Shown piece after piece: positions 1-6,349 of a stretch of DNA of 6,430 bases. Source of the stretch: Pseudomonadota bacterium (GTDB taxonomy: Bacteria; Pseudomonadota; Gammaproteobacteria; Xanthomonadales; Xanthomonadaceae). Position 1 is the stretch's first letter. The number at the start of each line of letters is the position of its first letter. The stretch covers positions 1-6,430 of the forward strand of contig JAEWAG010000344.1 in the NCBI GenBank assembly GCA_023391775.1, in the 5' to 3' direction. A model generated the notes under the pieces. That model did not search any database. It worked only from the letters and a program-made list of their open reading frames with translations, and was not told the DNA's origin. Made by a program: the position numbers and the translations under genes.

Positions 1-1853
1 GCACCCTGTGGCGCGACTGGTTCACCAGCATCGACCACAAGAAGATCGGCATCATGTACATGGTGCTGGGCCTGGTGATGCTGCTGCGCGGCTTCGCCGA
101 TGCGCTGATGATGCGCCTGCAGCAGGCGATGGCCTTCGGTGACAACCTCGGCTACCTGCCGCCGCACCACTACGACCAGGTGTTCACCGCCCACGGCGTG
201 ATCATGATCTTCTTCGTGGCCATGCCGCTGGTCACGGGCCTGATGAACTACCTGGTGCCGCTGCAGATCGGCACCCGCGACGTCGCCTTCCCGTTCCTCA
301 ACAACTTCAGCTTCTGGATGACCACGGCCGGCGCGGCGCTGGTCATGGTGTCGCTGTTCGTGGGCGAGTTCGCCAAGACCGGCTGGCTGGCCTACCCGCC
401 GCTGTCGGGCATCGACTACAGCCCCGACGTGGGCATGGACTACTACATCTGGGCCTTGCAGATAGCCGGCGTAGGCACATTGCTGTCCGGCGTGAACCTG
501 GTGGTGACCATCGTCAAGATGCGCGCCCCGGGCATGACCCTGATGAAGATGCCGGTGTTCACCTGGACCGCGCTGTGCACCAACGTGCTCATCGTGGTGA
601 GCTTCCCGGTGCTGACCGCCGTGCTGGCGCTGCTGACCCTGGACCGTTACGTGGGAACGAACTTCTTCACGAACGACCTGGGCGGCAACCCCATGATGTA
701 CGTGAACCTGATCTGGATCTGGGGCCACCCGGAGGTCTACATCCTGATCCTGCCGCTGTTCGGCGTGTTCTCGGAAATCGTCTCGACCTACTCGGGCAAG
801 CGCCTGTTCGGCTACAGCTCGATGGTCTACGCGACCGTGTGCATCACCATCCTGTCGTACCTGGTGTGGCTGCACCACTTCTTCACCATGGGTTCGGGCG
901 CGAGCGTCAACTCGTTCTTCGGCATCACCACGATGATCATCTCGATCCCCACCGGCGCGCAGATCTTCAACTGGCTGTTCACCATGTACCGCGGCCGCAT
1001 CCGCTTCGAGGTGCCGATGCTGTGGACGATCGGCTTCATGGTGACCTTCGTCGTCGGCGGCATGACCGGCGTGCTGCTGGCCGTCCCGCCTGCCGACTTC
1101 GTCCTGCACAACAGCCTGTTCCTGATCGCGCACTTCCACAACGTGATCATCGGCGGCGTGGTGTTCGGCCTGTTCGCCGGCATGACGTTCTGGTTCCCGA
1201 AGGCGTTCGGCTTCAAGCTCAACGACTTCTGGGGAAAGATGTCCTTCTGGTTCTGGCTGGCCGGCTACTGGTTCGCCTTCACCCCGCTGTACGTGCTGGG
1301 CCTGATGGGCGTGACCCGCCGCGTCAGTCACTTCACCGACCCGTCGCTGCAGATCTGGTTCATCATCGCCGCCTTCGGCGCGGTGCTGATCGCCATCGGC
1401 ATCGCCTGCTTCCTGATCTGCATCTACGTCAGCTTCCGCAACCGCGAGGCCCTGCGCGACGTCACCGGCGATCCATGGGACGCCCGCAGCCTGGAGTGGT
1501 CCACCTCCTCGCCGCCGCCGGAGTACAACTTCGCCTTCACCCCGGTGGTGCATGACAACGATGCGTGGTGGGACATGAAGCAGCGTGGTGCCAAGCGTCC
1601 GCTGTCCGGCTTCACCCCGATCCACATGCCCAAGAACACCGCCGCGGGCGTGGTGATCGCCGGCCTGTCGACCTTGTGCGCCTTCGCCCTGGTCTGGCAC
1701 ATCTGGTGGCTGGCGATCGCGTCCTTCGCCGCTACGGTGATCGCCTCGATCGTGCACACCTTCAACTACAAGCGCGACTACTACATCCCGGCCGAGACCG
1801 TGGCCGAGACCGAAGCCGCCCGTACCGAACTGCTGAAGAACGCCCATGTCTGA
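1..1853 (+). CDS. cyoB: Ubiquinol oxidase subunit I, bo3 type (CyoB), 5' partial
   Basis: Catalytic subunit of the haem-copper quinol oxidase in the inner membrane. It oxidises ubiquinol, reduces O2 to water and pumps protons. The reading frame is already open at base 3 ([14 protein letters not shown]), so the ATG at 54 is internal and about 42 N-terminal residues, including the extra first helix of bo3 enzymes, lie upstream. Counting from the ATG at 54, E. coli numbering is the count plus 59, with no indels at the sites checked. Quinol site R12, D16, H39, Q42 (E. coli R71, D75, H98, Q101); haem b ligands H47 and H362; CuB ligands H225, H274, H275; cross-link Y229; haem o3 ligand H360; D-channel N65, D76, N83, E227; haem-propionate arginines R422-R423. 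The quinol-site residues separate it from cytochrome c oxidases. Oddity: the K-channel lysine (E. coli K362) is Gln303 in a normal IPTG-x-Q-IFNW context. The stop overlaps the cyoC start by 8 nt. Family assignment is very secure from near-continuous similarity to E. coli CyoB. Confidence 0.97.
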   Translation, partial: TLWRDWFTSIDHKKIGIMYMVLGLVMLLRGFADALMMRLQQAMAFGDNLGYLPPHHYDQVFTAHGVIMIFFVAMPLVTGLMNYLVPLQIGTRDVAFPFLNNFSFWMTTAGAALVMVSLFVGEFAKTGWLAYPPLSGIDYSPDVGMDYYIWALQIAGVGTLLSGVNLVVTIVKMRAPGMTLMKMPVFTWTALCTNVLIVVSFPVLTAVLALLTLDRYVGTNFFTNDLGGNPMMYVNLIWIWGHPEVYILILPLFGVFSEIVSTYSGKRLFGYSSMVYATVCITILSYLVWLHHFFTMGSGASVNSFFGITTMIISIPTGAQIFNWLFTMYRGRIRFEVPMLWTIGFMVTFVVGGMTGVLLAVPPADFVLHNSLFLIAHFHNVIIGGVVFGLFAGMTFWFPKAFGFKLNDFWGKMSFWFWLAGYWFAFTPLYVLGLMGVTRRVSHFTDPSLQIWFIIAAFGAVLIAIGIACFLICIYVSFRNREALRDVTGDPWDARSLEWSTSSPPPEYNFAFTPVVHDNDAWWDMKQRGAKRPLSGFTPIHMPKNTAAGVVIAGLSTLCAFALVWHIWWLAIASFAATVIASIVHTFNYKRDYYIPAETVAETEAARTELLKNAHV

Positions 1854-2481
1854 CGCCGCCATTGCCTCCTCGCCGCTTGCCGGCGACCCGAACCGGTTCT
1901 ACGACACCAGCGCGCACCACCATCCGCAGAACGGCACGCTGCTGGGGTTCTGGATCTACCTGATGAGCGACCTGCTCATCTTCGCCTGCCTGTTCGCGGT
2001 CTACGGCGTGCTGGGGCGCAGCTACGCCGCCGGTCCCACCGGCGCGGAACTGTTCAACCTGCCGCTGGTGGCCGCCAATACGGCGATGCTGCTGTTCTCG
2101 TCCATCACCTACGGCTTTGCCATGCTGGCCATGCAGCGCCGCAACAAGGCCGGCGTGCTCGGCTGGCTGGCGGTGACCGGCATGTTCGGCCTGGCCTTCC
2201 TGGGCCTGGAGATGTACGAGTTCGCGCACCTGATCCACGTGGGCGCCAGCCCGCAGCGCAGCGCGTTCCTGTCCTCGTTCTTCGCCCTGGTCGGCACCCA
2301 CGGCCTGCACGTGGCCTTCGGCATCATCTGGCTGGTGGTGCTGATGGTCCAGGTGAACCGCTATGGCCTGCACGAGGCCAACCGCCGTCGCCTGCTGTGC
2401 CTGTCGATGTTCTGGCATTTCCTCGACGTCGTATGGATCGGCGTCTTCACCTTCGTCTACCTGATGGGAGTGCTGCCATGA
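1846..2481 (+). CDS. cyoC: Ubiquinol oxidase subunit III (CyoC)
   Basis: Subunit III of the bo3-type quinol oxidase, a five-helix membrane protein that packs against subunit I and is thought to stabilise it and its proton uptake. It has 211 residues, against 204 in E. coli CyoC. Hydrophobic helices lie at about residues 33-54, 73-95, 105-125, 142-166 and 185-208. Family signatures are GFWIYLMSD (34-42), LLFSSITYG (82-90), the conserved acidic GLEMYEF (120-126), [11 protein letters not shown] (146-156) and [10 protein letters not shown] (189-198). The N-terminus has a short His cluster (H24-H26), as E. coli CyoC also does. The ATG at 1846 overlaps the cyoB stop (ATGTCTGA). There is only a weak GAAG upstream, so translation is probably coupled to cyoB. 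The stop overlaps the cyoD start by 4 nt. Confidence 0.97.
   Translation: MSDAAIASSPLAGDPNRFYDTSAHHHPQNGTLLGFWIYLMSDLLIFACLFAVYGVLGRSYAAGPTGAELFNLPLVAANTAMLLFSSITYGFAMLAMQRRNKAGVLGWLAVTGMFGLAFLGLEMYEFAHLIHVGASPQRSAFLSSFFALVGTHGLHVAFGIIWLVVLMVQVNRYGLHEANRRRLLCLSMFWHFLDVVWIGVFTFVYLMGVLP
2466..2470 (+). promoter_or_regulatory. Ribosome binding site of cyoD
   Basis: GGGAG lies 7 nt before the ATG at 2478, inside the end of cyoC. It fixes the cyoD start at the ATGA overlap. An in-frame ATG at 2397 would give a longer protein, but that extra N-terminus is arginine-rich out-of-frame cyoC sequence. Confidence 0.75.
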
Positions 2482-2894
2482 GCCAGCCCCACGACACCCA
2501 GCACCTGTCCGCCCACGGCCACGACGAGCACGGCGGCGAGCACCACGCCCACGACGAGGGCTCGCACGGCAGCCTGCGCGACTACGTCATCGGCTTCATC
2601 CTGTCGGTCATCCTCACCGCCATCCCGTTCTGGCTGGTGATGGGTGAGGTCATCCCGGATTCGGGCACCACCGCCCTGGTCATCCTCGGCTTCGCCGTCG
2701 TCCAGATCGTGGTGCAGATGGTCTACTTCCTGCACATGAACGCGCGCTCGGAAGGCGGCTGGAACATGCTCGCACTGATGTTCACCGTGGTCCTGGTGGT
2801 CATCGTGCTGGCCGGCTCGCTGTGGGTCATGCACCACATGAACGCCAACATGATGCCGCACATGTCCATCCACGACGCCCGCATCAGCCCCTGA
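2478..2894 (+). CDS. cyoD: Ubiquinol oxidase subunit IV (CyoD)
   Basis: Small three-helix subunit of the quinol oxidase, thought to assist CuB insertion and subunit I stability. It has 138 residues, against 109 in E. coli CyoD. The core matches closely: [17 protein letters not shown] (39-55), [16 protein letters not shown] (73-88), a SEGGWNM loop (91-97), then the third helix at about 98-117. The extra length is at both ends. The N-terminal tail carries nine histidines in the first 30 residues (H5, 9, 13, 15, 18, 22, 23, 25, 30). The C-terminal tail (118-132) is rich in Met and His. In E. coli the N-terminus is cytoplasmic and the C-terminus periplasmic, so the same topology is expected. The start is set by the GGGAG Shine-Dalgarno and the 4-nt overlap with cyoC. 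A hairpin follows the stop. Confidence 0.96.
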   Translation: MSQPHDTQHLSAHGHDEHGGEHHAHDEGSHGSLRDYVIGFILSVILTAIPFWLVMGEVIPDSGTTALVILGFAVVQIVVQMVYFLHMNARSEGGWNMLALMFTVVLVVIVLAGSLWVMHHMNANMMPHMSIHDARISP

Positions 2895-2904
2895 CGCCAA
2901 GCTC

Positions 2905-2929
2905 CGGGGCGGCCTGCTAGGCTGCCCCG
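2905..2929 (+). other. Intercistronic hairpin between cyoD and SURF1
   Basis: An inverted repeat with two 11-nt arms (2905-2915 and 2919-2929) and a 3-nt GCT loop. All positions pair, with one G-U wobble. It lies 10 nt after the cyoD stop in the only non-overlapping junction of the operon. No T-run follows on either strand, so it is not a classic rho-independent terminator. It may protect the 3' end of cyoABCD mRNA, attenuate, or mark an RNase processing site that lowers expression of the downstream genes. The structure is directly visible; the role is inferred. Confidence 0.6.
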
Positions 2930-2951
2930 CTGGACGTCCCGGGTACCTGCC

Positions 2952-3776
2952 ATGACCGGCTTGCACGACGCCGGCGCCCCGCGCCGGCCCCACGGCCCCC
3001 TGGCCACCGCCATCCTGGCGGTGGCGTTCGGCTGCGGCTTCCTGCTGTTCCTCTCGCTGGGCCTGTGGCAGGTCCAGCGCATGGGCTGGAAGCACGACCT
3101 GATCGCCCGCGTGGATGCGCGCGTCCAAGCCGATCCGGTCCCTGCCCCGGACGCCGCCGCCTGGCGTGCCTCCACCCCGCTGGACCAGGAGTACCGGCGC
3201 GTGACCGTGCGCGGCCAATGGATGCCCGGCCGCGACGCGCGCGTACAGGCGCTGACTGAAGCCGGTGCCGGACGCTGGCTGCTGCGTCCGCTGCGCCGGG
3301 ACGATGGAAGCGTGGTGCTGGTCAACCTCGGCTTTGTTCCGGAGGACTGGCAGGACAGCACGCCGCCTGGCGCGGAGGCGGTGGAAATCACCGGGCTTCT
3401 GCGCCTGTCCGAACCTGACGGCGGCTTCCTGCGCCGCAACGATCCGGCCCGGGACCGCTGGTACTCACGCGACGTGGCTGCCATCGCCGCCGACCGCCGC
3501 CTGGATGGCGTGCTGCCCTATTTCATTGACGCTGACGCGGCTTCCGCCGTGCAGGCCGGATCGCCGTGGCCGCGCGGCGGGCTGACGGTGGTACGGTTCC
3601 GGGATCATCACCTGGGCTACGCGCTGACCTGGTTCGCGCTCGCCCTGCTGGTCGCCTTCGGCGGCTGGCGGTTCGCGCTGGAGGAACGGCGCATCCGCCG
3701 CCACTGGCACCCGCGCAGCACGGAGCTCCCGGATGGATCCCAGCACTCCCACCACCGCACACGCGACAGCTCCTGA
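2952..3776 (+). CDS. surf1: SURF1-family oxidase assembly protein
   Basis: Inner-membrane assembly factor of the SURF1/Shy1 family, which helps insert haem (haem A in the studied members) into subunit I of haem-copper oxidases. It has 274 residues in the classic layout of one helix near each end (about 16-38 and 221-239) around a periplasmic domain. Family signatures are LGLWQVQRMGWK (36-47), EYRRVTVRGQW (80-90), LVNLGFVP (123-130), FLRRNDPARDRWYSRD (159-174) and HHLGYALTWF (219-228). The ATG at 2952 is chosen because it precedes the first helix; the Shine-Dalgarno is poor. The last 44 nt overlap the next gene, giving a polar His/Arg-rich C-terminal tail. Position after cyoD suggests it serves this quinol oxidase, as Surf1q does for the Paracoccus ba3 quinol oxidase. 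No haem A synthase gene is visible here, so the haem type is unknown. Confidence 0.92.
   Translation: MTGLHDAGAPRRPHGPLATAILAVAFGCGFLLFLSLGLWQVQRMGWKHDLIARVDARVQADPVPAPDAAAWRASTPLDQEYRRVTVRGQWMPGRDARVQALTEAGAGRWLLRPLRRDDGSVVLVNLGFVPEDWQDSTPPGAEAVEITGLLRLSEPDGGFLRRNDPARDRWYSRDVAAIAADRRLDGVLPYFIDADAASAVQAGSPWPRGGLTVVRFRDHHLGYALTWFALALLVAFGGWRFALEERRIRRHWHPRSTELPDGSQHSHHRTRDSS
3722..3725 (+). promoter_or_regulatory. Ribosome binding site of regB
   Basis: GGAG lies 7 nt before the ATG at 3733, inside the SURF1 reading frame. It supports that start over in-frame ATGs at 3817 and 3826, which have no comparable upstream motif, although the first 28 residues of the resulting protein are low-complexity. 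Confidence 0.6.
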
Positions 3777-5112
3777 CTCCGGCGCCGCCGGCGGTGACCA
3801 GGCCCATGGCGCGGGCATGCGCAACATGCAGCAGCTCATCGAGCTGCGCTGGTACGCCATCGTGGGGCAGATGGCGACCATCGGTTTCGTCCACTTTGCC
3901 CTGGACATCCACCTGCCGCTGGTAACGATGCTCGGCATCGCCGGCTGCCTGGCCGCGTTCAATCTCGCCTGCCTGGTCTTCTGGCGCCCCCGCCCAGGCC
4001 AGGAAGTGGGCGACCTGGCCCTGCTGGCCGCATTGCTGGTCGACGTGGCCGCGCTCAGCGCCCAGCTCTACCTCAGCGGCGGCATCACCAACCCCTTCGT
4101 GTTTCTCTACCTGCTGCAGGTGGCGCTGGGCGCGGTGCTGTTGCCGGCCTGGGCGGGCTGGATCGTGGTGCTGGCCGCGTGTGCCGGCGTGCTGGGTCTG
4201 GTGACCTTCCCCGGCCCGGTGACCATCCACGCCAATCCCGCCCTGGGTATTGCCGATCCCTACGTGCAGGGCCTGCTGGCCTGCTTCCTGCTCACTGCCA
4301 CCCTCGCGGCCCTGTTCATCGGACGCATCGCCCGCATCCTGCGCGACCGCGACGCGCGCCTGGCCGATCTACGCCGGCAGGCGGTGGAGGAGGAGCACAT
4401 CGTGCGCATGGGCCTGCTGGCCTCCGGTGCGGCCCATGAGCTGGGCACGCCACTGGCCACACTGTCGGTGCTGCTCGGCGACTGGCGGCGGATGGCCCCT
4501 TTCACCGAGCATCCGGACCTGCAGCAGGACCTGGACGAAATGCAGGCCCAGCTCGGCCGCTGCAAATCCATCGTCACCGGCATCCTGCTCTCGGCTGGCG
4601 ACGCGCGCGGCGAGGCGCCTGCTCCCACCACCCTGGCCGCGTTCCTCGACGGGCTTGTCGACGAGTGGCGTGCCACCCGCCCGGTGGTGGCCCTCGACTA
4701 CCGACGCCACCCCGATGCGGATGTTCCGATCATCTCCGACTCCGGGCTCAAGCAGATGATCGGCAATGTGCTGGACAACGCACTGGAAGCCTCACCGACC
4801 TGGCTTGGCCTCGAGGTGCGGCGCGAGGGCGCCGACGGCGAGGTGCTGGTCCTCGAGGTGAGCGACAACGGTCCCGGGTTCAGCGCCGAGACATTGGCCA
4901 ATTTCGGCAAGCCGTACAATTCAAGCAAGGGGCGCCCGGGCGGTGGCCTGGGCCTGTTCCTCTCGCTCAACGTGGCACGCAGCCTCGGTGGGCGCCTGAG
5001 CGCCGCCAACCGATCGCCGACCGGCGCCAGAGTCGTGCTGGAACTTCCGCTCTCGGCACTGGCGCCACCACAGCCGGAGCCACCTGACCCGGATGCCGAT
5101 GACGATGACTGA
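3733..5112 (+). CDS. regB: Redox-sensing histidine kinase, RegB/PrrB/RoxS family
   Basis: Membrane sensor kinase expected to phosphorylate the response regulator encoded next to it, in response to quinone and oxygen status. It has 459 residues. About six hydrophobic helices span residues 38-198, with the family's quinone-interaction motif GGITNPF at 116-122. A linker leads to the H-box GAAHELGTPLATL, with H235 the phosphorylated histidine. C277, in GRCKSI, matches the redox-active cysteine of RegB (R. capsulatus C265). The ATPase domain shows the N-box NVLDNALEAS (N349), the G1 box SDNGPGF (D378) and the G2 box GGGLGL (403-408). The C-terminus ends in a Pro/Asp-rich tail (PPDPDADDDD). The first 28 residues are Ala/Gly-rich and partly encoded within SURF1, so a later start is possible. 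It overlaps SURF1 by 44 nt and regA by 20 nt. Family assignment is secure; signal and targets are inferred from Rhodobacter and Pseudomonas relatives. Confidence 0.95.
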   Translation: MDPSTPTTAHATAPDSGAAGGDQAHGAGMRNMQQLIELRWYAIVGQMATIGFVHFALDIHLPLVTMLGIAGCLAAFNLACLVFWRPRPGQEVGDLALLAALLVDVAALSAQLYLSGGITNPFVFLYLLQVALGAVLLPAWAGWIVVLAACAGVLGLVTFPGPVTIHANPALGIADPYVQGLLACFLLTATLAALFIGRIARILRDRDARLADLRRQAVEEEHIVRMGLLASGAAHELGTPLATLSVLLGDWRRMAPFTEHPDLQQDLDEMQAQLGRCKSIVTGILLSAGDARGEAPAPTTLAAFLDGLVDEWRATRPVVALDYRRHPDADVPIISDSGLKQMIGNVLDNALEASPTWLGLEVRREGADGEVLVLEVSDNGPGFSAETLANFGKPYNSSKGRPGGGLGLFLSLNVARSLGGRLSAANRSPTGARVVLELPLSALAPPQPEPPDPDADDDD

Positions 5113-5653
5113 ATCCGTTGCGCAGCCGCGCCGCCTGCTGGTCGTCGAGGACGACGCCGCCTTCGCCCGCACCCTGGTGCGCTCGTTCGAGCGCCGGGGC
5201 TACGAGGTCCGCCACGTTCCCGGACAGGTTGAGCTCGACGACGCCCTGCGCGACTTCGCCCCCGGTTACGCGGTAGTCGACCTCAAACTCGCCGGCGGCA
5301 GCTCCGGCTTGGCCTGCGTGCAGGCTTTGCACGAGCACGACCCGAACATGCTGATCGTGGTGCTGACCGGCTACGCCAGCATCGCCACCGCGGTGGAGGC
5401 GATCAAACTGGGCGCCTGCCACTACCTGGCCAAGCCATCCAACACCGACGACATCGAAGCCGCCTTCGGTCGTGCCGAAGGCAACGCCGATGTCAGCCTT
5501 GGCGAGCGGCCGACCTCGATCAAGACCCTGGAGTGGGAACGGATCCACGAGGTGCTGGCCGAGACCGGGTTCAACGTCTCCGAGACCGCCCGCCGCCTCG
5601 GCATGCACCGCCGCACCCTCGCCCGCAAGCTGGGCAAACAGCAGGTGAAGTGA
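5093..5653 (+). CDS. regA: Response regulator, RegA/PrrA/ActR/RoxR family
   Basis: DNA-binding response regulator, the expected partner of RegB. In characterised relatives it controls respiratory and redox genes, including terminal oxidases. It has 186 residues. The receiver domain (about 14-126) has acidic pocket E19-D20-D21, phosphoryl-acceptor D63 (the same number as in R. capsulatus RegA), T92 in VLTGY and K114 in YLAKPS. A short linker leads to a Fis-type helix-turn-helix at about 147-180 (NVSETARRLGMHRRTLARKL). The IATAVEAIKLGA and MHRRTL stretches are typical of the RegA family. The linker has a single proline (P140) rather than the four-proline hinge of alphaproteobacterial RegA/PrrA. 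The start is ambiguous: ATGs at 5093, 5099 and 5105 are in frame and no Shine-Dalgarno clearly picks one. All overlap the regB end, so translation is probably coupled. Confidence 0.95.
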   Translation: MPMTMTESVAQPRRLLVVEDDAAFARTLVRSFERRGYEVRHVPGQVELDDALRDFAPGYAVVDLKLAGGSSGLACVQALHEHDPNMLIVVLTGYASIATAVEAIKLGACHYLAKPSNTDDIEAAFGRAEGNADVSLGERPTSIKTLEWERIHEVLAETGFNVSETARRLGMHRRTLARKLGKQQVK

Positions 5654-6125
5654 ACCCGCCTGCCTCGACGTGGCCGGACCGGCCGCGTCCACCGCAGCGG
5701 GAGGGGACGCATGGACTAGCGCCAATCCCCAACCCACCTGACCCTGCTGTTGCAGGGCATTCCTGTCGCCCTCGTCGCCGCAAGGCCTGCCCAGGCGCAT
5801 CAGCAGGACGGCTGCCGCAGGGGGAATGGACAGAGTTATCTCGCAATGGAGCCCGGAAATACCATCCGGCAACCGTGTGCACGATTGAAAGACACCGCAG
5901 GTAGATCCCCTTGCGCGGCATCTCAGAACCGCCATCAGCAAGGCCCCGGCGCGAGCCGATCCGCTTCCTAGCTTCCACCACGGCCCGCGGGCGAACCCTT
6001 CCGGTCTGTCCCATGCCAGTGTCCATCCGGGTTCCGGATACGCCTCAATGGATCTGCGCATGACACGCTGCCCGCGCTCTCCCGCCCGCAGCCTGTCCGC
6101 CACGCCAGCCTTTCCGGCCTGGCAA
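5654..6125. other. Intergenic region between convergent regA and tRNA-fMet, no gene supported
   Basis: About 470 nt without a convincing gene on either strand. Short open frames exist, such as plus 5750-5971, but their translations are low in hydrophobic core residues, match no family I know, and have no Shine-Dalgarno. I see small inverted repeats: 5672-5677/5679-5684 (one-base gap), 5742-5747/5752-5757, 6025-6030/6034-6039 (ATCCGG/CCGGAT) and an imperfect one at 6104-6123. No tandem repeats, IS ends or convincing promoter pairs were found. Confidence 0.6.
5742..5757 (+). terminator. Possible weak terminator hairpin downstream of regA
   Basis: CCCTGC-TGTT-GCAGGG forms a perfect 6-bp stem with a 4-nt loop about 90 nt after the regA stop. 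The following sequence (CATTCCTGTCG) is not a proper T-run, so this is at best a weak intrinsic terminator. It is the best plus-strand candidate between regA and the strong hairpin at 6126-6160. Confidence 0.3.
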
Positions 6126-6160
6126 CGCAAAACGGCGGCCCCTTGGGGCCGCCGTTTGCG
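6126..6160 (-). terminator. Intrinsic terminator of the tRNA-fMet transcript
   Basis: A perfect 13-bp GC-rich stem (arms 6130-6142 and 6145-6157, 2-nt loop) extends by three more pairs (6126-6128 with 6158-6160) past one bulged A. Read on the minus strand, the hairpin runs into TTTTGCG, and it begins about 10 nt after the tRNA CCA end. It is therefore well placed as the rho-independent terminator of the rRNA/tRNA transcription unit. Read on the plus strand it is followed by TTTGCGG, so it could also stop read-through from regA. Confidence 0.85.
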
Positions 6161-6169
6161 GGTACACGT

Positions 6170-6246
6170 TGGTAGCGGGGGCAGGATTTGAACCTGCGAC
6201 CTTCGGGTTATGAGCCCGACGAGCTGCCAGACTGCTCCACCCCGCA
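6170..6246 (-). tRNA. Initiator tRNA-fMet (CAU anticodon)
   Basis: A 77-nt cloverleaf with encoded CCA (6170-6172). The acceptor stem pairs G2-C71 to G7-C66; the D stem is GAGC/GCTC; the anticodon stem is TCGGG/CCCGA around CTCATAA, with CAT at 6210-6212; the T stem is GCAGG/CCTGC around TTCAAAT. Initiator hallmarks are all present: three consecutive G-C pairs in the anticodon stem, A11-U24 in the D stem, and no Watson-Crick pair at position 1-72. Here 1-72 is U-U, where E. coli has C-A. It lies just downstream of 5S rRNA on the same strand, with a terminator hairpin between them and another after it. Confidence 0.97.
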
Positions 6247-6260
6247 CCGGGTGACTGGCC

Positions 6261-6283
6261 GCCGGCGGGCTTGAGCCGCCGGC
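6261..6283 (-). other. Hairpin in the 5S to tRNA-fMet spacer
   Basis: GCCGGCGG and CCGCCGGC form a perfect 8-bp stem around a 7-nt loop, 14 nt before the 5' end of the tRNA on the minus strand. No T-run follows. It could be a leader structure of the pre-tRNA or an RNase processing site; its function is not shown by the sequence. Confidence 0.5.
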
Positions 6284-6311
6284 ACTGGACACATGGTGTG
6301 CGACCAAAGAA

Positions 6312-6339
6312 GAAGCCCCCAGCGCTTGCTGGGGGCTTC
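6312..6339 (-). terminator. Intrinsic terminator after 5S rRNA
   Basis: A perfect 12-bp stem (GAAGCCCCCAGC at 6312-6323 with 6328-6339, 4-nt loop) lies about 10 nt past the 5S 3' end on the minus strand and is followed there by TTCTTTGG. This is a typical rho-independent terminator for an rRNA operon. Its position before tRNA-fMet means the tRNA needs read-through or a promoter of its own. Confidence 0.85.
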
Positions 6340-6349
6340 CGGGATAAAA

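Noticed and set aside
575..1555. Second plus-strand open frame inside cyoB
   Set aside because: The product is almost all Arg, His, Leu, Pro and Asp from frame-shifted cyoB codons; cyoB itself is clear throughout.
2397..2477. Earlier ATG for cyoD giving 27 more residues
   Set aside because: The extension is out-of-frame cyoC sequence, and the ATG at 2478 has a good GGGAG and the usual ATGA overlap.
2932..2939. GGACGTCC palindrome before SURF1 as an operator
   Set aside because: An 8-nt palindrome is too short and common in GC-rich DNA, and it does not match the RegA binding consensus I know.
1762..3484. Long minus-strand open frames opposite cyoC, cyoD and SURF1
   Set aside because: They mirror the codon bias of the plus-strand genes, and the products are Gln/His/Gly/Ala or Arg/Ser-rich with no recognisable domain.
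5672..5684. GGCCGG-A-CCGGCC after regA as a terminator
   Set aside because: A one-base gap cannot form the full stem loop, and no T-run follows.
5750..5971. 73-codon open frame in the gap after regA
   Set aside because: No Shine-Dalgarno, no domain, and the ATG lies at the end of a hairpin region; the composition looks non-coding.
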